Shown: one piece after another, positions 39,501-51,500 of the stretch | How the letters are laid out: each line of letters opens with the position of its first letter | Numbering within the stretch: the stretch's first letter is position 1 | From: Mytilus californianus | Lineage: Eukaryota; Mollusca; Bivalvia; Mytilida; Mytilidae | Direction of reading: 5' to 3' | Length of the DNA: 64,000 bases | NCBI RefSeq assembly: GCF_021869535.1 | Contig: NW_026262701.1 | Coordinates: 1,007,501-1,071,500 of the forward strand | Translations under genes and position numbers: made by a program | The notes under the pieces: generated by a model | Seen by the model: the letters and a program-made list of their open reading frames with translations, nothing else | What the model was told of the DNA's origin: nothing | Database searches by the model: none

Positions 39501-42500
39501 GTTACCACAAATTATTTAAAACCTTTTTCTGAATTTTTTCATAGGATTTGATTGCAAAAAAAAAAAATGACCAGGTTTGAGTTATGCTTATGCATATTAA
39601 TTAATTGTTTCCAGCAAATTAATAATAATTGAATCTTAAATAAACCTAAATCATTGAATAATTTCCAATGATTATAACACTATTTTACAAGTACAATAGA
39701 CCCTGCTTAAAAAAATAAGGAGTGGTATGATCGCCATTGAGACAACTATCCACCAAAGTTCAAATGGAGTGGATGTATTATGTATGCAATTATAAGCCAG
39801 GCACATAAAGAATGCGGCAGGATCACACATTTTTGTGTGAGCTCAACCCTCCCCTAGCCTGGGACCATTGTGTAACAGCAGAACATAAAAACAAACTTTA
39901 AAAATCAATTGAAAAAGGCTTAACTCATCAGATTGATACAAAGCAGAAAAACAGCAAACAAAAACACAAAACCAGACGTGGCAGGGTATTTACCCATCCC
40001 TCATCTCTAACAACAGCAAAAAACACTATGTACAGATCTGAGAATACTTGCAGTTACTTACAGCTAGTTCAAAACCAATAACAATTTATAAAAAAATCAT
40101 ATATCTAAGACTTAAATAACAATCCATACACATCCATTATCCAATGGATTTAGTGTAAAGATATCTTTAACAGTCCGAGAAAACATGACCTTGTGCCATG
40201 CCAAAATACAGGTATCAACAGATTGTAGTAAAGTGAAATAACATATGTGTATTATACAATGATGTTTAGTTTAGTTTTAATTATTGATAACAAAATCAAT
40301 ATCTATACCAATAAAAATAATATTCAAAGATTTAATTACAGTGTTGAATTGGTTACCTCTAGTTTGCTTCTACTCTATATATCTGTACTATGTGTGGTTT
40401 TTTTTAGTCGCATTGACCTTGTTTATCACAGAGATCCAGATAAAAATTCACAATTTGGGTTTTTTACCCACCAATTTTGATGTTACAGTGAATTGAGTGA
40501 AATAGTTTTTTCAATTGCATTATTAATTCCAGATCATTTAATTTGTGTCTGGTTTGTTTCAACTTCCTCCAGTTTTGCATTTTCCATCAATTTATATAAA
40601 CTGGTGTTACTAGTGGGGCAATAACTGATTACCATATTTCTAGAGCACATACAATCAACCCTGGTCAGACTCTACTTCATTATCAACATATTCAATATCA
40701 GGGGCAAGTTTGGCAATGTGTAAATTTTTATTGATAATATCCATATGTTCATTGCTCTCATTTTGTTTTGTCACTGCTGACAGTGGAATAGTTGGGGTGC
40801 CTTTGTGGCCCCAAACACTTGTACATGTCGTAATTTTGTTGTCTCAGTGGCTTGTGGTAGATTGATTTACTTTCAGAGCAATATATATATTAGAGCTGTT
40901 TAATCAATTTTATTTAGCCATGGGTTCTTTCTGGGTTGTCGCCTTCTCCATTAAGGAATTGACAATGTGAAGCTTACTTTTGTGCTTCTGCACAGCCATC
41001 TGTTGTCAATAGTTTAACAGAATATACAACTGTTACTAGCTGTGCTTTTTTCTGCCTCTCCAACTAGTGGTCTGCATAAGAAAATTTTATAAACTGGTCC
41101 CTTATGTTAATCAGGTATACAGCTTTGAGTTACAGATGATTCCTTCATACAGGGACCCAGATTAGATATTTGATGTAACACTATTTTTAGAACTAAAGTA
41201 GACCTCCTAACTCTGACTTCCTTATATTACAAAAATAGATTTACGTAACAATAATTTATCAATCAGGGTAAACAATACACACGATAACCACAAGTAGGGT
41301 TTAGAACGTATAGTTTTGACATATAATTTGGTTTTCCTTTGCATGAATTGGGTTTTTGAAAACTGCAATTGTCAATTGAATTGGGTTTTCAATTGTTTTT
41401 AATGTGTAATCACGCAAATACGCAGCTTATCTGGAGCTCTGTATCAATATCATATGTCTTGTCAAGTTAACAAATTTGAATAGCCTTATTGGATTATCTG
41501 CAGGTTATAAAGCTACTAAATGACCAGAAAATAAATTTTTAACGCAACCTGATATTTTTGGGAGCCTCAGATTTCCTTAGTTGGTGTTCTAAAAAACCAA
41601 AATAAAACAAGGTAACAGTATTATGTTGTTCATTTTTATTCTTAAATGTTTAGTATAGACATGTCTAACATTATTGTTTATTAACTTTTGACTGTCCCTC
41701 TGGTATCTTTTGTCCCTCATTTATTTGAGTTCCAAGTTCCAATCGATAGTGTGTCATCTTAAGCAACACTTAGACTGTGAGGCTTGGATATGCCATATTG
41801 TTTGACTACTTCACTCATCATTATGTCCTTCCCTAATGTTACTTTTTGTAAAATATTACTTAAAGTTCTTGCCATGAAAGCGTAATTATCATCAAACTTT
41901 ATTAATTTACAAATGAAACTTAAACAAGATTCAATTCATAAGTTGAAAATCTGGAACATCATAAACCATTCCAAAATAATCTTGGATTGGTTGATTAGAA
42001 AGTTTTCCTGGGAGGAATTTTCTTCCTTTAAGTTCTATATGTTTCACAGTTTTATCTGGCATTGGTTTCACTAGAGAAGAACTGGTAACAAAAACACCAG
42101 AAGCAAATGGGGAACGTAATGTTTGGTCCAGCTGACTTTCCTTCTTCTCCAGTTCATCTTTTCTTTGTCTCACAGAGAGAAGTTCTTTTGTTATGAGGTC
42201 CTCTAGGTCTGATAAAAGTCCATCAGCATATTTTATAATGTTATCTTTAAATTCTGCAATTTTATCTTTATTTCCTGTATATTGTATAGTTCCTTCAGAC
42301 AGCAACTTTTGCAAATTCTCTTCTTTCTCCTTGAAGTGAGGAATATCTGATTCAATCCTGTCTTTAGTGTCCTCTATGATTTTCAGTTTCTTGTCATAAA
42401 TTTGATCCAGTTTACAGTATTTATGTCTTTGATGACCTTCAATCAAGCAATCAGAACACACTGGCCTATCACAGTCCTTACAATACAATACACACTTCTG

Positions 42501-45500
42501 GTCACTGTGTGTTGTACAAGGTAGTTTGTTTAAGTCCTATTTACGACTGGTTTCTACAGCACCTTTATTGCCACAGTCTTCCAAATTAGTAACATAATGT
42601 TCATTTGATAGTGCTATTTTTGAATGAATTCGTCGATTACACAGTTGACACAAAAGCAATTTACAGTTGAAACACTTCCATTTAATAGAAGATTTCTCAC
42701 AAAATTGACAAACTGAAATAGTCTGTGCTTTTTGTATGAAATTAGAAAAGCTGGCCATGATTGATTCATAGGTGGCTTATTTGATTTTAATTTGCTACAT
42801 TTATTTGATTAATAACATTATGATATAGATGTAGATTATTTAAGGCCATGCAAATTTAATTTTTTTGTTTTCTTTTAACTTTTCAGTTTGTATCATTTGT
42901 ACTAATACAAATTCTTGTAACATTAGATGAAATGCCAAATATTTGATCTCAAACTTCTACTTATTATGCATACAGCCTTGTATGTGATGGCAACATTTCT
43001 CATTTCATATTAAACCCCAACAAAAACATTGTAGTACAAGTCTCTTCCATTCTGTGAAAAGTATGTTTTTTAGTATGAGAAAGAGACCTTTTGCGTTGGT
43101 GTTGTCATCAGAAGACAAATTTGGTTTCCAGACAATAACTTTAGTTTAAGCAAATGGATATCTATGAAATTTTACGAAAAGGTTGAATACCACAAAAGGG
43201 AGGTTAGGACTGATTTTGGGGGTTATGGTACCAACAGTGTAGGAATTAGGGGCCAAAAACAAGCATTTTTCTAGTTACCAGACAATAACCTGTGTCAAAG
43301 TTTATGGAACGCTCTGAAATTGTACATTTTTCCTGAAAAGAAAATAATTTTCAAAATTTCAAAAAAAAAATTTGAAGGGGTTTTTTTCAAGAAGTTTGGG
43401 AGGGGGGATTCTTTTTTCATAATTTTTTTAGGGTTCATATTTTTTTCTTCAAAATTATTGAAATTTTCAAAATTTGTTATAATTTTTTTTTTGTAGGGGG
43501 GGGGAGGGATTTTTTTTCCATTTTGTTTTACGGGTTCATACTTTTTTCTTTAAGATTTTTAATATTTTTTTTGTTTTTTTTCCCTTAAATTTTCCATTTT
43601 TACATTGATTATTTCTGATATGGCAGGAGATACACACCAAACAGGGTGTGTAAATTATTATATATAACAGATTAACTAAGTATTGTGCAACAGCACAGTA
43701 TTGCACAAAAGCACAGTATTGCACAATAGCACAGTATTATGCGTTATCACAGTATTGCACAATAGCAAGAAATCTTCGATTGTAAATAAATACAAATCTT
43801 TTAACCAATTTCAATGGGATAAATTTAAAATCTTTAATTTTGGGGGGTTCTAACCTTGTATTAATAACTATTGTGGATATTGGGCCCAATTTTTAAATTG
43901 GTCTACATTGAGGTCCAAAAGGTCCAAAATTAAACTTTGTTTGATTTCATCAAAAAACAGAATTATTGTGGCTCTATGATATGCTGAATCTTATCAAGAT
44001 GCTTGATTTCTTGATTGACAACATATTTGTTACGTTTGGAGGACGTGTTTTTCAACAGACTGTCGGAATTCCAATGGGAACCAATTGTGCCCCTCTTCTT
44101 TCCGTCTTGTTTCTTTATTATTATGAGGCTGACTTCATACAGGAACTTCTTAGGAAGAAAGATAAGAAGTTAGCAATATCCTTTAACTTTACGTTCAGCT
44201 ATATAGATGATGTTCTCTCACTAAATAATACAAAATTTGGTGACTATATTGAACGAATCTATCCCATCGAACTAGAGATAAAGGATACTACAAATACAGT
44301 TAAGTCTGCCTCATATCTTGACTTACATCTATAAATTAACAATGAGGGTCGGTTGAAAACAAAACTTTACGACAAAAGAGATGATTTCAGCTTCCCAATT
44401 ATGAACTTTCCATTTTTATGTAGCAACATTCCAGCAGCGCCTGCATACAGAGTATATATCTCCCAATTGATACGATATTCCCCGGTTTGTATTTCCTATC
44501 ATGATTTCCTTGATAGAGGATTGCTGCTCACAGGGAAGCTATTAAACCAAGAGTTCCAAATGGTGAAGTTGAAATCATCCCTTCGTAAATTTTATTGACG
44601 CCATCACAAGTTGGTTGACCGTTATGGAATAACCATTTCACAGATGATATCTGATATGTTCCTTATGTTGTAACTACAATACCCTTCCCTTTTCATGAAT
44701 GTGACCTATTCAATTAGACTATTTACAGGATTTGTAATAATATAAGTAACACGACGGGTGCCACATGTGGAGCAGGATCTGCTTACCCTTCTGGAGATCA
44801 CCCCCAGTTTTTGGTGGGGTTCATGTTTCTTAGTCTTTAGTTTTCTATGTTGTGTCATCTGTACTATTATTTGTCTGTTTGTCTTTTTATTTTTGGCCAT
44901 GGCGTTGTCAGTTTTTTTTTTATCTGTGAGTTTGACTGTCCCTCTGGTATCTTTCGTCCCTCTCTTATTGTATATTTAGATTTTTTATTTTGGGCCCTGT
45001 TTTCAAATTAGTCCATATTAAGGTTTGAAGGGTCCAAAATTAAACTTTGTTTGATTTCAACTAAAACTAAATTTTTTGTGTTTTTTTATGCTGAATCTAA
45101 CCATGGTTTTAGATTTTGGTGTAAGACCATACTAGGTAAATTAAATGTCCCATTTCAAATTTTTAAGATCTTTGACCACATTTATTTTGTTTCAAAAACC
45201 TATATTATGTCAAAAAATTTGATCACAATCCAAATTCAGACAGTATCAAGCTTGAATATTGTATCCAATTTGCCCCAACTGTTCAAGGTTTGACCTATGC
45301 GGTTGTATCAGGCTGTGCCCGGCGAAGCATTTTATTTACCTGATTTTCAAAGTAAAATTCGGTTATTGATTTGGGGATGCACAGTGGGCGGATGGGCGGT
45401 TAGGTTGTGGTAGGTTTGTTTGTTATTCTGTATAAACTAATTTTCTGAATGTTATATATATATATTTTTATGCCCCAGCCGTAGTTGTGGGCATAAAAAT

Positions 45501-48500
45501 ATATATATTTAGCATTCATTGCTTTACCCTTGTCCGTCAGTACGTACATACGTACATACGTCCCAAAATTGGTTTCCGTTCTCTAACTTGAGTTTGCCTC
45601 AACCAAATGTTATGAAACTTATACACAATGCTTATAACCACAAAACACAGATCAAATTTTAATTTTGGTGGCGTCACTTTAACCGTTCTAGAGTTATGCT
45701 CCTTTATAAATGGAAAAAATTGCAAAATTTTTAGTTTCCGTTCTCTAACTTAAGTTCGCCTCAACTAAATGTTATGAAACTTATACAAAATGCTTATTAT
45801 TACAAAACACAGATCAAGTTTGAATTTTGGTGGCGTCATTTTAACTGTTCTAGAGTTATGCTCCTTTATAAATGGAAAAATTGCAAAATTTTTATTTTCT
45901 AAATATCAAGTAATTTTTATACGCCCGTTTACGGACATATTATGGTATACCATTGACCGTCTGTCCGTCCGTCCGTCATCAACATGTCGGACATTAACTC
46001 AAAAAAGCTTTAACCAATATGCATGAAACTTTGATGAATTGTTTATATCTATTGACGTGAGCTCCCTTTTGTTTTTTATAAATTTCAGATTTATAGTTTC
46101 CGAGTTTTGGGGTTTTATTCATTAAAAAAGGGGGGATTTTCCAGTTTTCTGACAATAACTCAAGAATGCTTTCACCAAATTGCAAGAAATTTTGGTGAAT
46201 TGTTTATTTCTGTTGATGTAAGCTCCCTTTAGAATTTTATAAATTTTAGATTTTACATTTCTGAGTTATGGGGTTTTATTCATTAAAAAAGGGGGGATTT
46301 TTCCAGTTTTTGGACAATAACTCAAAATTGCTTTCAGCAGTTCTCATGAAACTTTGGTGAATTATTTATAGCTATTGATGTAATCTCCCTATTGATTTTC
46401 TTAAATTTCAAATATGACATTGAGAAGAAATTGAACTTTATTTGTTTAAAGTCTGACAACAGATTTACTATTTAGATCTGAGCTTCACTGATGAGTCTTA
46501 GGAAGAAGAAAGGTGTGTCTGGCGTATTAAATTAAAATCCTGGTACCTTTGATAACTATTACTAAGTATTGCACAACAGCACAGTGTATTGCACAACAGC
46601 AAGAAATCTTTAATTGAATATAAATTCAATTCATATAACCAATTTCAAGTTCTTTGACTACATTTATTCAGAAACCTATAATATGTCAAATATTTAATTA
46701 CAATCCAAATTCAGACCTGTATCAAGCTTGAATATTGTGTCCATTTTTGCCCCAACTGTTCAGGGTTGGACCTCTGCGGGCGTATCCAGCTGCGCTCAGC
46801 GAAGTAGTTTATTAAAATTGGAGTTATCTTCCTTTGTCCATGATTATAGTTGAATCAACTACAATCAATGCTTTATAAAATGCAATGCTTAATTTTGACT
46901 TCCACTGATAAAACACAGATCAAGTTGAAAATGGGTAGTGTCACTTTAACCATTATTGAGTTATGCCCCTTTAAGAATTGAAAGATTGCAAAATTTTTAG
47001 TTTCCATTCTGTAACTTAAGTTTGCCCCAACCAAACATTATGAAACCTATACACAATATTCATTACCACAAAACTAAGATCAATTACAAGTTTTTTGTTT
47101 CCGTTTTCTAACTTTAGTTTGCCTAACCAAATGTTATGAAACTTATACACAATGCTTATTACTACATATTACAGATTAAGTACGAAATTTGTTGAGAACA
47201 CTTTTACCATTCTTGAGTTACGTCCCTTTATAAACATAAAAATTGCTGAATTTTTCGTTTACGTTCTCTAACTTTAGTTTGTCTCAACCAAATGTAGTAA
47301 AACTTATACACAACCGTTCTAGAGTTATGCGTGTTTACAAATAGAAATATTGCTGAATTTTTATAGTTTCTGTTCTCTACTTAAGTTAGGCTGAACCAAA
47401 TGTTATGAGACTTACACACAAGGCTTATTACCACAAAACTCAGATCAAGTTCAAATTTGGGAAGTGTCACTTTTACCGTTCTTCAGTTATGTCCCTTTAT
47501 AACTATATGCTATGCAAGCGGGGGCATCATCTGTGTCCACATGTGGACACTATCCACATTTATTTTTTTATGAACTCCTTTAATTAGATAATGATCTATT
47601 TTTATTAAAGAATATATTCTGAGACTACTATAACACAGAGATTGGTCACTATATATTTATCGGATTATCTGAGTCTCCGGTAGTTAGCTACGTTATTTTA
47701 ACGTAGTTTCGTATTCGACCGTAGCAGACGACATATATCACCTATCACTGAGAATACTATAACAGTATCGGATATTATTATTTTTCTTTTAAAAATAATT
47801 TAAAAACAAAATTGAATTAATCAAAAAAAAAAAAGAATATAGTTTTTATCTTTCAAATGCAGTTATCTCTATTCATATTTAAATTTTTGTTTTTAATCAT
47901 TAATAATTTGTTAATAGTTTTTTATTATGCGGCCACTCTTGAAAATGTGAATGTGATTAATCTTATCAATCTTACAGTTACATGGTTTTGCTACACGTCC
48001 GTTAATTGTATCTAATATACAAATATTTTACCTGTAAAGACAGGTAGTCTCAAAAGCATGGGAGATGAATTTTGTTTCACAGCTGGGTGCCCAAGGTACA
48101 CGAGGCTCCGTTTATTGCAGTAAACTTTTATTCTATACTTGTAAGGTATTTCACTGCTGAGTGCCCAATATACATGTTTATTGTAGTAAACCTTGTCAAA
48201 TATCGTCGGTGCACTTGTGGTAGGATTCAGGAGGGTGTGGATGGGGTTTTATAGAATGGAGAAATAGGGGCAAAAAAGGTATAGAATGGAGAAAAATGGA
48301 CCGACAAATAAAGAATAGAGAAGAGAAAATAATAAGTTATTAAGATTTAAAGAATAGAGAAAAATGGCATAGAAATTATAGGAAATAAAGAACCCCCATC
48401 CAGACCCTCATTCAGATTATCCAACGTAAATTTTTTTTTCAAACAAGTTTCAACCCCCCACCCACTTTTTTTAAATTTTCGTCGGATAATTAGGTCAAGT

Positions 48501-51500
48501 TTTTGCAAACAATGTAATTAGCGGCGATCACAGAAGAGAGAAAAAATTTCATTAAAGGTAAATGAGTAATTTCCTTACGTAACAGATCAGCAAAGAGGTT
48601 ATAACTGCAATGGATACATAAAGCAAACATAAGCCCTACAAATTATATATATGTTCCCAAAATATCGCTGGCATTTTCATTCTTCAATTCACAATGTCCA
48701 GTAACATTGATTTTTTATCTTGGGATGATAGTGATCTCAATCTTGATCTTTTACGTGGTGAATATACTGCATCAGATTTTGAATCTGAGGATGACTATAC
48801 GTCCCTGCTGCAAAGACTGCAAAAACTACAAAAACTCCAAAAGAAGCATCAACCGCAAGTACATGTAAATCAGAACGAAGAAGCTTCAAAATTATGTGAC
48901 TGAATAATCAAATTATCTCTATGTTAACATAAATAGAACCACATTAGGGTAATTTACGATGACATTTTTTCAACACCAGAAATATGTGCCCTCTTTCAAA
49001 ATCCCAGACAAGAAATTTTGTGCTTCAATACAGAGCCGTAAAGTTTTTGAAAATTTGAATATTGTCTATTAAAGTGTAGGTTTGTAGTTCAATGTTTGGT
49101 GACATACCATGTTAATTGTTGTCTGCATGATGCTTTGTAAAAAGGTTTCCTATAACATTTTTTTGTTGGGTAACTGCTGACAGTTTACCATGTGAAAATT
49201 CTGAGAAGCGAAAAATAATGCGAAATGTATAAATAAGTAGCAATGTCAGATCTAAACAAGAATGTTAAATATGATAGCATATATTGATATCACCTTTTTG
49301 TAAATTCAACTTCGATTCACAACTGCTTGTCAGTGGCAAATATTTCTAGTACAGTCAGCCTGATTAAACCGAAATGAACTAATTTCAAATTATGTTTAAA
49401 GTTTGTTTTTATGTTATGTCGTTACACCAATGTCCCATGCTAGTGGTGGTGATGAGCGCCTAAAAATATTTAAAATTGTCATTCTTTATGTGCCTGTCTC
49501 AAGTTAGGAGCCTGTAATTCAGTGGTTGCTGTTGGTTCATGTCCGTCATATTTGAATTTTCGTAAATTGCTTTGTTATTGTAGACACTTCGTTTTCTCTA
49601 GTGAATTGTTATATATTTTCCATGTCGGGGACTTTTGAAGCTGACTGCACGTTATAGGTTTTCTCATTGTTGAAGGTAATTACGGTGCATTCCAATAACT
49701 TACATCCACTTCATTGAACTTCATTTGGACTAAAGGAGTTGTCTGATGATCATTAGCAAAAATATATAAAAATCTCCTTAAAGTTTGCTTCAAGTGGCTA
49801 TTCCTTTAATATATAAAGATGTGTGGTTACTTGTTTTTTTTCTTTCATTGAACTGTTATCCAAACTGAGCGTGTTACACAATGTAGTGAATTTCTGCATT
49901 CCTGTCTTAGTTTTAATGTATATAATAATAAAAATGTATATTCAAAGACTTAAATATTTATTTCTCCATGTAAGACAAGCATGACAAATTCAATGAAAAA
50001 AAAAAATACTAAAAGAAGTCATTTTCTCCTGTAGTACTTCTCCCTTCTTCTAATGCGTGATTTCTTTCTGGGGGTATTCCTACAATAAAGAATATATTAT
50101 AAATAAAAAGAAATAATGTTTGTCAAGTTTATAGCATAGGCAATTCATTAATTTTTAAGACAGTAATCTGAGACTTGAGACTCAGCAGTAATTGACCAAT
50201 CATGTCAATATGGATCAAAATAGTTAAACTGATAAAGGATGCAGACCAAAGGTGCATGTACTTTTTACATCATGTTTGGGTCAATTATTTAAAAAAAATA
50301 CGTCTATTTAGGAACTCATGATGTACTGGTATTTCACATGGTGACACATTTTCATTGCATAATATTATTATACTAGCATGTATAGACTGCATATATATTA
50401 TCAAGGGAACCAAATATAAATCTAAATTTCTTTCACTAACATTACAAATTCACCTATCATACCTATGTTGTGTGTGTGCAACTTGTGTCGTGTGTTTCTC
50501 AGTTCTGCAGCGGGAACTTACTGATACAGAAAAATTGGAATTTCATATAATTACAAATTTTACAGCATTACATCGGTTAATTACTAAGGCTTGCACATAC
50601 ATTATCCGGAAAACAGATTGTTCATCTGAATGTAAGTTATGGGTGAGTTGCTCATTGACCCTGTCCCACGGACTGGTAATAACTCGAGGTTACTTTCCGG
50701 TTTGGTCGGTAAATTCAAGTCTATAACTGCACTTATTTTATTTAAAGTGCTTATAAACCAACATTTATGAACATGTCAAATCTTATATTCACACTTACCG
50801 GAACATAACACTCTATATAAATCCACATTTGTTAATTATTATTTTCTCTTTCGCTGTCAAAAATGGCGGTCGAATCCTTCTTGTCAATCATTGCGAGTCA
50901 CGTGCCGAGTCACGTGATCGAAGACTTACAATTAATTACTATTTGACTGGTCAGTACGGGAAGTGACCAATCTCTGTGTTATAGTAGTCTCAGATATATT
51001 TCATTACATTTAAAGTTGTTGACATTGATCATAGATAAGTTGCAGATCTGTATTAGTTTGTGACAAATGAAAGAAAAAACATTTGGAACTATTAATTATA
51101 TTTGAATATAATTTGAAAATAGATATACATTGTGTTACGTCATATCTAATTTCAGAGAACTATTAATCATGTACTATGTTAAACCATATTTCTGTTCAAA
51201 GGGAAATAACTCAAATTTATTCCATGAACACATGATAACAATTTTTTTAAGTCATGTGTGTTATGTAGGTAGATGTCACAGTTGTTATTTGTGGTATTTT
51301 ATTTTTGTTGTGTGTGTTATGAAGGTAGATGTCACAGTTGCTATTTGTGGTATTTTATTTTTGTTGTGTGTGTTAATGTTTAATTTTTACATGATCCTGT
51401 TTGGGGTTCAGATTTGCAAATATCATTAATTAAATAATAACCTATTTTAAATATTCAATCACAATCCAAATTCAGAGCTGTTTTAAGCTTAAATGTTGTG

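Larger units (their letters stand above)
47618..50994. mobile_element. 3377-bp element with perfect 33-bp TIRs
   Basis: 47618-47650 (TCTGAGACTACTATAACACA and on) and 50962-50994 are perfect 33-bp inverted repeats. The flanks both read TATAT, a possible 5-bp (or TAT 3-bp) target duplication in AT-rich DNA. A diverged copy of the TIR start lies just inside the left end (47746-47762, ctgagaatactataaca). The interior contains an acidic small ORF, a clean exon-like segment and a nested MITE. No known transposase motif is visible. A PIF/Harbinger-like origin would fit a 3-bp duplication, but this is only a guess. Confidence 0.65.

Noticed and set aside
39900-39930. actcatcag words as inverted hammerhead cores
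   Set aside because: At 39920 and 17565 the complementary GAAA box and stem I partners are absent at any suitable distance.
41931-42488. 185-codon frame of TRIM paralogue 2 as a functional short protein
   Set aside because: It lacks the first B-box because of an upstream stop, lacks most of the propeller, and its Met is internal to B-box 2; pseudogene is the simpler reading.
43875-45070. Direct repeats flanking the Penelope-like element as its LTRs or target duplication
   Set aside because: The similar segments at 43875-43960 and 44990-45070 are diverged neighbouring units of the host family Q repeat, present in the same form without the element.
48694-50726. Joining the 48694 ORF to the 50503 exon as one gene model
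   Set aside because: No donor with certain phase links them in the sequence; reported separately until transcript data exist.
51130-51429. 99-codon plus-strand frame
   Set aside because: Its second half is a tandem duplication of 56 bp with no coding signature; no homologue is recognised.
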